Shown here piece after piece: positions 11,263 to 23,539 of a DNA stretch of 64,000 nucleotides (position 1 is the stretch's first letter; the number at the start of each line of letters is the position of its first letter). The translations under genes were made by a program, and so were the position numbers. The notes under the pieces are model-generated. The model ran no database searches. It had not been told where the DNA came from and saw nothing but the letters and a program-made list of their open reading frames with translations. Source of the stretch: Scalesia atractyloides (taxonomy: Eukaryota; Streptophyta; Magnoliopsida; Asterales; Asteraceae); the NCBI GenBank assembly GCA_947069175.1, contig CAMTDV010000017.1:40371126-40435125 (forward strand), written 5' to 3'.

Positions 11263-12940
11263 ATCGTTCCAAAGAGCCTTACCAATGAACAATCGAGTGA
11301 TGCCAAGTTGCAATTTCCAGACACATACTTAGACGCATAAATTTGTTTAGACATCTCAGAATGGAAGAAGCTTGAAGGGAGGCATGAAGCGATATGTGGC
11401 TCCCATGTCAGCAGAAGAGGCTTTGCTCTCCAAGTCCCAAAAACCACGGTGTGGTTGTGGGCATGGAAGACCCCATCATTTTTAATTCTTTTTCTTAAAA
11501 AAAAATTAAATAACCTACCAATCAACACCCTCCAACTACAACCCACCAATCAAATCCCGCCAACTCTTCCCATTTTTGTCCCCAATACCAGTGGACTCCT
11601 TTAAGCCTCATGCCACATGCTACCTTCAAGCCCACCCACGGGGCAGCGTTCGGGGCTTGAAGGGGCATACCACGCCCCCTTCAAGACTCGCTCAGTGTAG
11701 TCTTAGAAGTTTATTGATACTCTACTAATTATAATTAGGCTGCTAGGTGTGGGTTATGGAGGGAGATGTAGAGGGTGATGCGGCTTGGAGCATTCACATC
11801 ATGTCAATCAATTTTCTGCGAGAGTAATATTTATATTATAAAAAGTGGTTGTAAGTGCTTGTGAGGGGAGGAGAGAGAAAAAATATTTCATCTGTATATT
11901 TTAGGGGACATTTTTCACATTCTATAACTTTTTAATATATTTTGAAATGGATTGTGAGTGGAGGTGAGAAAAGAAATAATAATAAAAATATAAAAAAATA
12001 TTATTTAGCTGAAAGAAGAGACAAAATATAGTTATTTTTAGTGTAATTATAGAATAAATGTAAATACTTTTAGTCGCTTCTCCTAAACACCGTCCCTAAG
12101 AGCATTCACATTGGAGCTTTGATACTTATACATTTTATACTTATACATATTATATTTTATATTATATAATTAGGGTAAGCTACCTTCGCACGAAGATCGT
12201 TTCCTATCTTTACACGAAGGTAAAACGTGTCTATATATATGTGTTGTGTGTTTAAAGTTTGTAAGTTTTGAAATTCTCAGTGAGGGAAACGCTGGCGAAA
12301 TTTCTCCAGGATTTCACAAGCCTGACAAGATGTATACTCTTTCGGTATGAGTGAACAAATGATTCTGCTGATTCTGTTTCTACTCATTTCTTAACAACAT
12401 TCTACCGAATTAGTCATATTATAACCAAACTTCTCTCTAGAACCTCCAGATGCTAAACTTATGGAGGGTTGCTCCCATCTAGGTGAATGGTAAACTCTAA
12501 TCGGAGCCAATCAAATTCGTCTATTTCAACTCCCCTTAAGCACTTAATCATAAAGGGTGCTCCCCTCTATGTGAGTGGGAAACAATTTTTTCTTTAAAAA
12601 AGAGAGAAATGTGTGATTGGTGAGAATAAATAGACCCTCCTCTCCTCATTCTTCATCGGTGACTCCTCCCCAATTTTCACTCACCCCGCACGGCAAAGAG
12701 GAGCGGCAACGGTGTTCCCTGCTCGGTGAAGGATTTCACCGCCCTCTTTGCCGTATGTGCCCCGTTCACCCTTACATTAAATTAAAATCTCTATAAAATA
12801 GAAAAAGTTAAATAAATAAAGTTCAATATTTATATTTAGAGACTCATAATCTTTTATTGTGAGTATGTAGGAAAGAAGAAAAAAGTAATTATATATTTAT
12901 TTGAGAGCCATTCAAAAAATATTTACTTTTGAACTATAGA
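11263..12940. other. Intron 2 stretch with unclassified repeat remnants
   Basis: No gene. Bases 11560-11700 are GC-rich and contain a hairpin whose arms are CCTTCAAGCCC (from about 11622) and GGGGCTTGAAGG. GAGCATTCACAT-type words at about 11789 and 12101 resemble plant MITE ends. Neither boundary nor target duplication could be fixed. Confidence 0.4.
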
Positions 12941-12949
12941 AAACTTTTA

Positions 12950-13240
12950 GTATGTTTGGTAAAAATGGCTGGTGGCTGTAAGCTGTTAGCTGTAGCTTTT
13001 TAGAATATTTAGGTGTTTGCCAGATTAGCTGGAGCTTTTAATAAAATATATAAAATAACCAAAATGGACATTAAAAAATTGGCACATTAAAAAGTTTATT
13101 ATCTTTAGAGGTTTAGTTAATCATTTTTTTCCTAAAAGCTTGTAGTTTCTTCTAAACGCTACAAGTAGGAGCGTTTAACGAAAAGCTTCAAGTTCCTAAC
13201 CTAAAAGCTTCAAGCTTCTTTAACCAAAAAGGTTTTTTAT
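12950..13240. mobile_element. Probable hAT-like MITE
   Basis: Begins with a TTTGGTAAAAATGGCTGG-type end and has repeated AGCTGTAGCTTTT and AAAAGCTTCAAG words in opposite directions, with a central ACGCTACAAGTAGGAGCGT hairpin. This pattern is common in plant hAT MITEs. The exact ends and target duplication are uncertain. Confidence 0.4.
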
Positions 13241-14440
13241 TGAGTATGGTTTTTTTCTTAAAAGCTTAAAACTAAAAGCTCTTAAAAGCTTTATGCCACC
13301 CATTATTAACAAACTTCGCTCAAATAGAATTGACAACGAGTGGTTTGTTTCTTTGCATGTGTGGGAATTTTGGGTAACCAAATTTATGTTTAAAATATAA
13401 AAGTAAAAGTAAAAGCAGCTTTTTTTTTCATATTTTATAATAAAGTTTATTATAACACACGATAAAGTTCTTAACCTGCACATCGTTTATGGTTTATCAA
13501 CTTAGTTTACCAATCCAATCGCCAAATCTGGTTACTCGGTTCGACCTTTGACCACATAAAACTAGTCGGCCAAAATTAAGATTGTTCATAAGCACTCAAC
13601 TGGACCGACGTTACGGACCCAAAATTAAGATTGAATCTGACCCGGATTCACTCGTTTTACAGTAAAAATCTCGGTTATAACCCAAAATAGTGTGTGTGTG
13701 TCGGATCTTTAGAGGTTGGGATCCAACCATTGGCTCAAGAAGAAGTGGGTCTAATATTATTTGATGAGTTCCGGTGTGTACAACGATGTTGTGGCGGTGG
13801 GGCGGCTTGCTGCGATGTCGTTGAACCATCTTTGCTGGATTATCTCTATCTATATTATATTATAATGCATGAGTGAGAGGCATTTTATGATACCAAAAAA
13901 ATAAAAACTTTTCCTCTTAATTTATAAATACACCTTAAAATGAGGGTTAACTGTTTTTTTTTAAATAATAATTATATTTTAACATTTCATCTTATTATAC
14001 TTAAATCCCTGAGTTTTAACATAATTATGGGTAATCAGTTACACTTTTTTCTCTCCACGTCAAACTTATAGTTCTTTTACGTATTCTTGATGTATAATAT
14101 AAACGATAATGTTTCAAAAAAATCAAAAGTACTGTTACGACCTACTCATTTTTGTCGACGTTTCGATAGTTGTCCTTATTGGTATTGACGTGTGGATTAA
14201 ATCGTACGAGTAGACGATACATTAGTGTACAAGTGATTAAAGCCAACGTACTTATAGATTACATCTTAATCTCTCACCTAACAAAATTATAGATAACTAG
14301 TTAGTAGTTACATTTAAACCCTTATAAAAAACTAACCCCCACATGATTTTTTACATTAAGCCATATAAACGAGTATTTTATTCTCTTTAATTTAGATATA
14401 GTATTGCTATAATTCAAAATATTGATATGTTACGTGATTA

Positions 14441-15613
14441 ACAGTGTCTAAGAGTGAGTAATAACTGAATCGTTAACCGGAACTGAATCAAAACAACTAA
14501 AAATTGAATTAAATGAAACCTTGATTAACTAAAACCCCAATTAACCAAAACGGTTATCGATTTTTTGTAACCTCATTTAACCGAATTAACTGAAGCAAAC
14601 CGTTCTTATTTTCATATATTTCTAGTTTTTCTGCCTTCAGCTCATGTATTTCTTATGTATACCCCCATTTTATGTATTTATGCATCAATTTCATGTATCT
14701 ATACATCCATTTCATGTATTTTTAATAAGAAGTTTTAACCTAAGTTTGGTTGACTGTTAACCAAAATTAAATGAACCAAACCAAAAACCGTCAATCTAAC
14801 TGAATAATCCAAACCGATTAACTAAAAACGGATTGGTTAATAAAATAGGCTAATCAATGGCCTCGATTTCAGTTGAGTATAATAATCTAACCAACCGAAC
14901 AATGCACACTATGGCAAAGTCTGTGTTTCCCGCCGCATCGTGCGCGCACTTATTGGTTATTAACCAAAATCGGTTATCGGTGAGCAATAACTAAATCGTT
15001 CACCTAAACCAAACCAATAACAAACGAAACCGAACTGAAATCAACCAAAATTTGTATTAACTGAAAATCGAATTAATAAAAAACCGTTTATCATTTTTTG
15101 TGTACTCTCGTTTAGCCAAATTTAGCTGAACCGAACCGAATCATTCATATTTTCGTATATTTCTAGCTTTTATACCTCCAGTTTATATACTTCATATTTT
15201 ATTCTCCATTCAATATATCTATACTTTCATTTCATGTATTTATACCTCAATTTTATATATTTCTAAGCAAAAGTTTTAAGGCAAGTTTAGTTTTTTGCTA
15301 CTAACTGAAATCAAGTTAACCAAACCAAAAACCGTCAATCTAATCGAATAAATCGAAGTGATTAACGGAAAACTGATTGGTTAATAAAAAAGACTAACTA
15401 ATGACTTTGGTTTCGGCTTCGATTGAGGATAATAACCGAACCGATCGAACGACGCATAACATAATGAAATGGATTACCTGATTACTTCGTTTTTTATGTA
15501 TATATTTCACAATAATGCTACAATAAATATTATATGAATAAGAAAGCTACCAAAAAATGAGTATCGTAATGCGATGTGTCACTCCGGCCGCATCGCGCAG
15601 GCATTCTGCTAGT
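14441..15613. mobile_element. Two tandem Helitron-like non-autonomous units
   Basis: Two diverged copies of a unit of about 500 bp lie head to tail (about 14441-14955 and 14962-15613). Both are rich in AACCAAACCGAA-type words and share blocks such as AACCAAAAACCGTCAATCTAA and a TTTCATGTATTTAT run. Each ends with a GC-rich CCGCATCG hairpin (14929-14951 and about 15585-15602). The second is followed by CTAG and T at 15609-15613, as at Helitron 3' ends. Copy 2 has an extra stretch of about 90 bp before its hairpin. The first copy has lost the CTAG end. Confidence 0.5.
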
Positions 15614-16306
15614 CTATACACATACATAATATAATATGTATGTGTATGTATAAAAGTTAAATAACAATATAAAAAATATTTATTTTATTTAGTAAATTAC
15701 AAAACCAGTCCGTCATTAACTATAAGGTTACATAATTAGTCATTTAGATGAGAAATGACTGAGATACCCTTGAACCTAATAGAAAAACTAACATTTGTTA
15801 GGCTTAATACCCTAGCTTGTTACAAAATGAAATGTTAGAACCTTAGAGTGTGACTTTAAATTATTAGTACATATATTTGTTACTTTACATAAACCACGTG
15901 AACTAATGGTGTAATTAAATTTTAGTTTAAAATAGATAACAAAACAATATATTTTACTCTTTACTAATTTGTTTTTTTGATAATATGAAACTAGATTATT
16001 TTTAAAATTCAGATATTAAAAACACTATTATATAATAATAGAGAAGTGAAATTGTAAAATTTATACTTGTTTTGGTAGAAAAAAAGAAAAAAAAAACAAA
16101 CAAGATACCCACCCTGTCTTCTTCAATGCTCACTTATTGAGGTTCAAAACGTGAATAACGACATCAAGTGTGGAGTCATTATTTTTACATTTATAAATTA
16201 TCAAGAAATATCTTTTCTAATAGCTTTTGCTTGACTGGTTTTGGTTTTCCAACAACTGGCATATGTCAATTTCTTTGTGGTTATACACTGACACGTTAAC
16301 TAGTCT
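15614..16306. other. Intron 2 stretch without a feature
   Basis: AT-rich, with an A-rich run near 16080. No gene or bounded repeat was recognised. Confidence 0.5.
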
Positions 16307-16315
16307 TTACTTTAA

Positions 16316-16615
16316 GAGTTAATTACTGTTTTGTTTTTTTTTCTGTGGTTTGTTAAAAATTACTATTTCAGTGCATTAGTTTAAAAATTACGATTTCAGT
16401 CCCTGTGGTTTCACTTCGTAACCATTTTAGTCCCTGTGGTTTCACTTTCGTAACCACTTCAATCCATTTATTCTGTAAGTACAGGGACTGAAATGGTTGC
16501 GAGGTGGACTGAAATGGTTACGAAAGTGAAACCACAGGGACTGAAATCATAATTTTTAAACTAATGGACAATAGTGATTTTGACAAACCACAGGGACGAA
16601 AACAGTAATTAACTC
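16316..16615. mobile_element. Mutator-type MITE, copy 1 (300 bp)
   Basis: Almost wholly palindromic. Ends GAGTTAATTAC and GTAATTAACTC; the body repeats CCCTGTGGTTTCACTT and its complement. A perfect 9-bp target duplication TTACTTTAA stands at 16307-16315 and 16616-16624. A 9-bp duplication is the mark of Mutator-like elements. Confidence 0.85.
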
Positions 16616-16631
16616 TTACTTTAAAAATAAA

Positions 16632-16930
16632 GTGTTAATTACTATTTTCGTCCCTGTGGTTTGTCAAAAATCACTATTTCAGTCCATTACTTTAAAAATT
16701 GCGATTTCAGTCCCTGTAGTTTCACTTTCGTAACCATTTCAGTCCCTGCGGTTTCACTTTCGTAACCACTTCAATCCATTTATTTTGTAAGTACATGGAC
16801 TGAAATGGTTACGAGGTGGACTGAAATGGTTACAAAGTGAAACCACAGGGACTGAAATCACAATTTTTAAACTAATGGACTAAAATAGTGATTTTTAACA
16901 AACCACAGGGACAAAAACAATAATTAACTC
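16632..16930. mobile_element. Mutator-type MITE, copy 2 (299 bp)
   Basis: Same family as the copy at 16316-16615, starting 16 bp after it and in the same reading of the palindrome. Ends GTGTTAATTAC and TAATTAACTC. An imperfect duplication AAAATAAA flanks it (about 16624-16631 and 16931-16938). Confidence 0.8.
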
Positions 16931-16939
16931 AAAATAAAA

Positions 16940-19146
16940 CTTGTTAGCAACTCGGTTATGTGACTCACAAGTGCCCATAATTTGAACAAACCTTTCTTTT
17001 CCTTTGAAAAATAAAAGGAACTTCAAAAATCAAGAAGAAAAAAAAAACCAGTCACAAATACGATAGCATTTTCAGATCAAGTACGAGAAAAGAAAATCTT
17101 CTGAATATGTTGTGTGTTCACAAAAAGTAATTAAAACATCAAAAAAATATATTACATTTTTATATTATCTAAGACGTGTTTGTTATGTGTTTATGTTTTT
17201 CTTTTACATTATATAATTAATATTGGTTCTATATTAATTACTTGGTAGTATTAGTTAGTTTTGTAAGAATCGATAGGCGCTAGTCGGTTGGTGTGGTATT
17301 GACAAGCGATTAATCAGGATAAATTGTATTGGGATTTTATATTTTATTTTCAGTTTTATATGTATATACGCATATTTTTATATGTAGTTTTTTAAGTAGA
17401 CATGTTTTTATTGTTTACAGTTTCTTTGACTATTATATTTTGAAATTGATAAAAAAATTGCCGGAATTTATAGCTTTTAGCCAGAATCGTTAGACTACCA
17501 TTTATTGGCTGATTTGAACTAGATTTGACCACTGATTGGCTTATTAGAACTAGATTTGAGCAGTGTTAAACGCCCAATGATTAATTTGCCGATTAGATGA
17601 ATAATTACTTGGTGAACCTCCGACTAGAGACTAATTGAAGACTAGGCGTGACTTTTAGAACCGTGGTATTAATATAAAAAAGATGATATATTTTTTGTGG
17701 TATAATCACAAAATCCAATAGTGTTGCATGGGTGTGTTTACATGTTTTACACATTATTTTATTATTGATTTTGTATTAACTGACTCGTTAATTATACGAC
17801 AATAACTTAGTATAAAAAGCGTGACATGTTTATAATCACAAAATCAAATTGTGTAGCATGGATGTGATCATGTGGATAATATAATATAATATAATATAAT
17901 TCCAAGCAATATTTAAAAATTAGTAATTTGGGCATTAAATGTTTTCAGACAATATTTAAAAATTAGTAATCTGGGCACCAATAGTTTTCAGACAAGAAAG
18001 TCTGGCCACGACGGAAACTCGAGTTTTTTAACAGCTATTATAGAAGATGAATGTAAAATATCAATGTCTTAAAATTCGGTTTTTTATACCGTATCAAATT
18101 TGGCATAGAAACTGTTTAACCAGGTGCATCGGACAATTCAACCGGAGATACCGGGTGATTCAACCGGTACAACTGGCCTTGTAAAATATTGCATATTTGT
18201 AACAAGTAATAAAAGCGTATAATCAGATTTGATTTATTAAAAGAAAGATTAATTACCGTATAATAAGTGTTAATGTGTTCTTATTTTTGAACGGTCAACG
18301 AGATAAAAGCCCAGTTACCTGGGTAACCCAATGACAAAAGGCGACACCATACGTCCGCAACCCAAGCCCACCATCTCCAGTTACAGGAAAAACCCGCCGT
18401 CCGATGGCCAACTATAGTAAAACCTTGTTGAGGTCAGATTTAAACTTCAGATCTCTGGCCTCAAACTCAAATCTTCACTCCTCTTTCAATGCCAATTAAG
18501 CTATAGCACATTGGCAATATTATTTTTTACCGCAAGCGCTATGTAGACAACTTTTTATTTTTATCTTTCTCTAATTGCCGCGTAAGTGTTAATGTGTAAA
18601 TAAGTTAATTGGTCTTTGCTTTACAAGTAATTTGTGTTAACCACTTGGTTATGCGACTGCCTTACGGCAATTATTTTTTATAATGGCACGAAAGGTTATG
18701 GACCTAATTAGTCGAGTTCAAAGGGTCATGTATGGTAATTTTATGATCATCGATCTACGTAGTTTTTAAAATACTTAGTTTTGCTATTCAAAAAGAATTA
18801 GAGACACAGTTTGTTGCCTGTTCACCATCAAACTTCTCCATATAAATCTATAAATAAAAAAACACAAGAAAATAAACTCTAAATATATATTGGTCATTGA
18901 TGTGTGACATTTTCAAATAACTACTACAAAGATCAAAACTAAAATCACATTGCATACGTAAGTATTATATTATCTAGCACGCAATTAACAATTAGCACAA
19001 TATTAGTGTTTTATAGTATTTATGCATCTTTTATACTTCAATGCTTAAACTTGGTTTTATATAAATTGAAAGACTCATCAACTAAAGGGGAATATTAGAA
19101 TAAAAAGCACGACATGTATTCTATAGTAAAATAAAGAAGAGTTTAC
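16940..19146. other. Intron 2, last part, with short tandem repeats
   Basis: No gene. A TAATA microsatellite lies near 17877-17900. A unit of about 45 bp (AATATTTAAAAATTAGTAAT and following) is duplicated head to tail at about 17907-17996. TATAATCACAAAATC-type blocks repeat at about 17700 and 17831. The sequence then runs to the exon 2 donor. Confidence 0.5.
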
Positions 19147-19439
19147 CTGGTTAGGGAAGAAGATACGGTCGTAGCTGTAACGATGGGCCGGGTAAACCCA
19201 TGAATTGCAAACGTAATGGATAGTCCCATCATGACCCGGAACATGTTCCAACTCGACAGTCTTAAGGTAAAACTGACGGCGGTGGTGGTTCTTTATCAAG
19301 AAAGCACCCGGAACTCCCATAGAGTCATCCCAGTCAAATGTCACCGAGAAAGATTCTTCTTCGGCTGCCACCGTGGTCTTCTTTGTCGTCCAATCTTGGA
19401 TAAACGCTGCTTTTCCAATCTTCCCTTTTGACTTATTTG
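19147..19439 (-). CDS. Lipoxygenase exon 2 (rest of PLAT domain)
   Basis: 293 nt after the acceptor TTTTCAG, ending CAG before GTAAAC. It encodes 97 complete codons, including VPGAFLIKNHH, FYLKTVELEHVPGH and VCNSWVYP, which are hallmark plant lipoxygenase PLAT motifs. No break is seen. The next exon is about 11.5 kb away. Confidence 0.92.
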
Positions 19440-19650
19440 CTGAAAAGGTATAAACAAATTACCACAATGAACACAGGTATGATAATCTACTAAAAAGGGA
19501 CGTGTGCATTTCAAAACCAATAATATATATGGTAACGGTTGTCAACAATATGTACAAGTGTATAATAAAGGTTATTGTTGTTCTCAATATATTATTAATT
19601 CTGAAATGAACGCTACTATGACATATGGAGAACAAGATTAAGATACATAC

Positions 19651-19810
19651 ATGGATCACAATGAGTTGAACTTATAAGTTGGATCGACACGCGTTTGTGG
19701 AGGATGGTTTCATAAACCCAATCAAGAAACGATGCACCAAAATCTTTGACATCAAGGACATTTTTCTTCATCAAAACAACTGTCCCTTTGATCGTCTTCT
19801 TCATCGACAT
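19651..19810 (-). CDS. Lipoxygenase exon 1
   Basis: Start of the PLAT domain: KGTVVLMKKNVLD, then VSIQLISSTHCDP. I chose the ATG at 19810 because it is the first ATG downstream of the TATA box at 19948-19956; the frame upstream is open but has no ATG. A second in-frame ATG follows at 19804. The exon is 160 nt and ends in phase 1 before GTATGTATC. Intron 1 is 211 bp. The N terminus is some 10-20 residues shorter than in typical 9-lipoxygenases. Confidence 0.85.
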
Positions 19811-19947
19811 CTCCAATTTCTCTGTGGACTTATTGTTTGTGTTTTTCACCCTATAACTTGTTTCTTCAGAATCTAACGACAAAAAGAAGTATGTGATGAT
19901 ATTCTGAATGTATTGGTTAAGTTGAGGGAAGAAGGTTATTGGTAAGG

Positions 19948-19956
19948 TTATATATA
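19948..19956 (-). promoter_or_regulatory. TATA box of the lipoxygenase gene
   Basis: TATATATAA on the minus strand, 138 bp upstream of the chosen ATG. Transcription would start near 19920, leaving a 5' UTR of about 110 nt with no upstream ATG. Confidence 0.55.
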
Positions 19957-21065
19957 GATGAAGATAAACAGCTGTTTGTATATGGTGAAACTGTTTCTTA
20001 TTCTAGATTCTTGACTTGCAAAGACTTTACATATGTGCATGTGGAGAAAAAAAAACTATGAGCAATAAATTATGTAAGGAGAGTACCTACCTACCCGTTT
20101 TATTAAGCAATTATTGGCTTTCATTCCTGCTTACATGCTTTCCTTGCATTCTATATAATCTATTGTAACATTCGTTACAAAATAATTGATTAGACTTAGC
20201 ACATATGGACAAATTTTATCAAAATAAAGGTATACGATGATTATATTTTCTTATTATTTCATATTTAATTTCTTGACCTAAAAATATACCTTTTTTAGGG
20301 TTAAGGAATATAAAAAATAATAATATAGTTATCTTACAATTTTTATTGTTACTATTATAATTAGAGTGATTGGTTTACCTATGATTATATAATTTGGAGT
20401 AAATTACTATTTAACTCATGTTTTATGGTTTTTAACTATTTAAGTTCAATTTTCAAATTTTTTACTTGATTTTTTTCGGTTATATTTTTATAAAACCAAA
20501 ATACCCTTAACATTAAGAAAATAGATATAATAGTTTACTAAATATATATTAAGATACATATAACCTCATCATCACCACCATCTCCGCCTCCATCTTGCCG
20601 TCTACTCACCATGCTCAGCATCACCATTCCCCAAAACCCACCACATCTGAGATCCCCAAAACGTGTCACCAAAAATAATTGCAACTGATTATTAAGCGAC
20701 TAATGTTGGTGACTCATTCTCAGACGCTAATATTTTGACAGCTTATTTGAGACTATACTTTAGTCACAAATATGTCTAGGGAATATAATATTTGGGAAGG
20801 AAACTTCTTGGCGACTGAATAGCAGTCCCAAATACATTTCTTTTATAATGAATGTTAGAACTTATTATTTAATCTTGAAAGTGTTGAAAAAAATGATGAG
20901 GAATCTGATCAGATCTGATGAAGAAAAAGTCAACATGTCAAACTTAGAGAAGAAAAGATCGAACAATCTTCTACAAACAAAGAAGAAGATTGGATCAGAA
21001 GCATCTGATCAATCTGATGATAACTTGATGATTATCATCCAATCCGATCAGATCTATGCATCAAA
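19957..21065. other. Lipoxygenase upstream region and edge of element F
   Basis: AT-rich, no gene. Bases 20696-20775 carry GCGACTAATG-like words shared with the MITE at 6188. From 20900 on, ATCAGAT/ATCTGAT words become dense and mark the start of element F material. Confidence 0.5.
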
Positions 21066-21554
21066 ATGATGATCAACTCATCATAAATCTGATGGTCAGT
21101 TTATCATAAATCTGATAAGGAGTTATCAGATTTCCGATGACCCCACTTGCCATACCTGATAAGGTATGTGCATATCCCAAGACAGCTAGTGGAAGTGACG
21201 AATTCAATGAATATGCCAAAAACTTGCTTTCACAGGTTAACTATTGTTTATTCATATCAAAGATTCTTTATAAATAGATGATAGAATCAACGAAGAGTAA
21301 ATGAGCTGTGCTTTGCATTAAATACATCCTACACACTCCCTACCTTTTCATGATTCACTCATACAGAACTCTTTGAGTATTCGTTTGTAATAGGTAGTAA
21401 TTTCACAATCACCTTATAATCTTTTCAAAGTGATATAAACTTGAAATTTTGTACTTTGGTTTCTTGAAAGTTCGATTTCTAATCCCGCACATTATTTTCC
21501 ATCTTTGTTGAAATCAATTTCCATTTTGGTTAAAAAAACGTTCATCTGGAATCA
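21066..21554 (+). repeat. Possible 5' LTR of element F
   Basis: Ends GGAATCA five bases before the primer site. The TGAT start at about 21066 gives TGAT/ATCA inverted ends, and a TTTATAAATAGATG TATA-like box lies near 21270. No partner LTR was found, so the start is a guess; it may lie nearer 20852. Confidence 0.35.
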
Positions 21555-21559
21555 ATAAG

Positions 21560-21573
21560 TGGTATCAGAGCAT
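21560..21573 (+). other. Primer binding site of element F (tRNA-Met)
   Basis: TGGTATCAGAGCAT matches the 3' end complement of initiator tRNA-Met, the usual plant copia primer. Confidence 0.9.
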
Positions 21574-21699
21574 ATTGAATAAAACACTTTCAAACGATCA
21601 ACTGCTCAAGTATACATTTATGTGTATACTCTATTTTCAAAAGTCTAAAGCCTTAACTCAAAACGGAAAACTTTCAATCATAGAATAGTGCCTTTAATA

Positions 21700-22570
21700 T
21701 TGGGTCTATGTTTAAGCCTCCTACTCTAGCTAGAGAGGAGTACCCCCAATGGAGAACGAGGATGACCAATTTCCTTAATGAACATGATCGAACTCTGTTA
21801 TAGTCCATTGAAAGAGGTCCACATATACCACTTCTTGAAGTAAAAGTAGTTCCTGTGACTGATGAGTATCTAGCAATCCCTGCATCATGGGTTCAAAAAA
21901 TAGAGCAATATTGGAGTGATGATGTCAGAAGATTGGTGGAAACTGATGAAAGAGCCAAATCACTTTTGATTATGGCACTTCCACGTAACATCTTTTCCTA
22001 TGTGGATGTATGTGCATTAGCAAAAGAAATATGGGATCAGTTGGAAAATCGTTGTGCAGGAGGAGAGAGAATGAGAAGAAACAAAAGAACAAATTATGTT
22101 TTCTCATATGAGCATTTTAAAAGTCTACCAAGTGACACTCTTTCAGAAACTTACAACAGATTTACTCAAATTATGAATGAACTAGAGAAATTTGGGATTG
22201 AAAAATCAAACGATAAATAAAATGTAAAACTTTTAGGCGCTTTACCAAAGGAGTGGAAAACATTAACCATGACCCTAGTATCCAATTTAGAATTAGGAAA
22301 CTTGAACCTTGATGATCTATACAATATTTTAGTACCTAGAGAGGAAGAAATATATGAGAATTCAGCCCAAAGAGGAGGACCAATGGCTCTCATCTCCAAT
22401 ACTCAAAGAACAAGAATTTCTAATCCTCAACCTTCACAACCTATGTATGCATCATTAGTATATGTTGAATCATATGATACACCATTAGATTTTGTTGCAT
22501 TTGTTGAAGCTATAGCATTGCTCACAAAAACCTTTGGGCAAAGGTTAAAAGGAGGCAAATCTAAGAGTTA
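21700..22570 (+). pseudogene. Gag of element F, broken
   Basis: N part: PPTLAREEYPQWRTRMTNFL near 21716, a stop near 21798, then the UBN2-type gag core at 21855-22220 with AKSLLIMALPRN and AKEIWDQLENRC, and a continuation at 22269-22571 after a stop. UBN2-like gag domains are typical of plant copia elements. Confidence 0.85.
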
Positions 22571-23170
22571 AAGAAGTGATAAAGGTAAGATGGAAGAAGA
22601 TCCAAGGACATAATATCAGAAAACAAGTCAGAAGTAATTTGCTATCGATGCATACAAAAGGGACGTTATACATCATAATGCAAAAATAAGAAACGAAAAG
22701 ATGTTTCTTATCATGAGAAAAAATGGAAGAAGCAAAGAAGAAACAACAACTGAGTCTAATAGTAGGCATTGATGCTTGGATTTCTGACGATTCATTAGAT
22801 GAAGAAGAAATGACTAACTTTTTTTAATGGCCGAAACTGCTAAAACAAAACCAGAATCATCAGAAAGGAAGGTAAGTCTTAGTAATCATGATTTAGAAAA
22901 TCAGATCAGTAAATTAAGAAAAGATTTGAAATTCTGCAAGCAAAACACTTGGCAGAATAAAAAAGATATGATGATCTACAAGCAGAATTAAAAGAAAACA
23001 AAGCAAAAGCCAACTTCTTGAAAATCAAAGTCTAACAAAAGATACAAAAATACCTTTTTATGAAAAAAGAAAGTAAAACGTTGTACAAGAGACTTCATAA
23101 AAATGAAATAAACATAAAAGGCTTTCAGCAAGCAAGAGACTTCATTGATTACCTTGAAACAACACCAAAA
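22571..23170 (+). pseudogene. Element F gag C-terminal part: zinc knuckle remnant and coiled coil
   Basis: A damaged zinc knuckle (CYRCIQKGRYTS, stop, C) lies near 22640. From about 22830 a Lys/Glu-rich helix follows (SNHDLENQISKLRKDL), with several stops. Element B has the same order in its extended gag. Confidence 0.6.
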
Positions 23171-23539
23171 AAAAATGTCAAGGATTAGGGTATCTAAAAA
23201 CAAAATCTCATAACCCAATTATTTTGTAAGAGCTTCGAAAACAACTTTTGATAAGTTTTCATCAGAATCTGATGTAGATTGAAGCATGTTAAGAAAATCT
23301 GACTTTTTGACCTCTTGTTTTGATTCAAATTCTAAATAAACAAGAAATCTGTCTTTAGAGGTAAGACAAAAATAAAAGGAAATTTTATTAAAAATAAGAA
23401 CTATGAAAATCATGCTCAGTGATCAAAATACTCTCTTAGGAAACAAACATGTAAACAAAATTCACCGGGAAAGTAGCCTTTCATCTAAGTCCACAAATAA
23501 CAGAAAAAACTAAAAAGGTGGACTATTTGTGTGTTGAAA

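Larger units (their letters stand above)
5371..19810 (-). pseudogene. 9-lipoxygenase-type gene, 5' two-thirds, frameshifted in exon 6
   Basis: Plant lipoxygenase, which adds O2 to linoleic or linolenic acid (oxylipin pathway). Seven exons with GT-AG introns encode about 587 residues of a family normally near 860. Order: PLAT/LH2 domain (residues 1-150), then the catalytic domain up to LPADLLKR. There is no transit peptide and the start is MSMKKTIKGTVVLMKKNVLD, which fits cytosolic type-1 (9-LOX) enzymes. Two of the iron-ligand histidines are present in HWLNTH, split between exons 6 and 7. The other ligands (ALHAAVNFGQ region and the C-terminal Ile) lie in missing exons. Exon 6 has one surplus base at 5845-5847, giving a stop a few codons later. 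Everything else splices in frame. It could be a recent pseudogene or a true gene with an assembly error. Confidence 0.9.

Noticed and set aside
13611..13876. Overlapping ORFs on both strands in intron 2
   Set aside because: Short, low-complexity, no recognised motif and inside the lipoxygenase intron; most likely chance.
20848..21069. Small gene at the start of element F
   Set aside because: The ORF is made of repeated ATCAGAT words and ends at the presumed LTR; no protein similarity.
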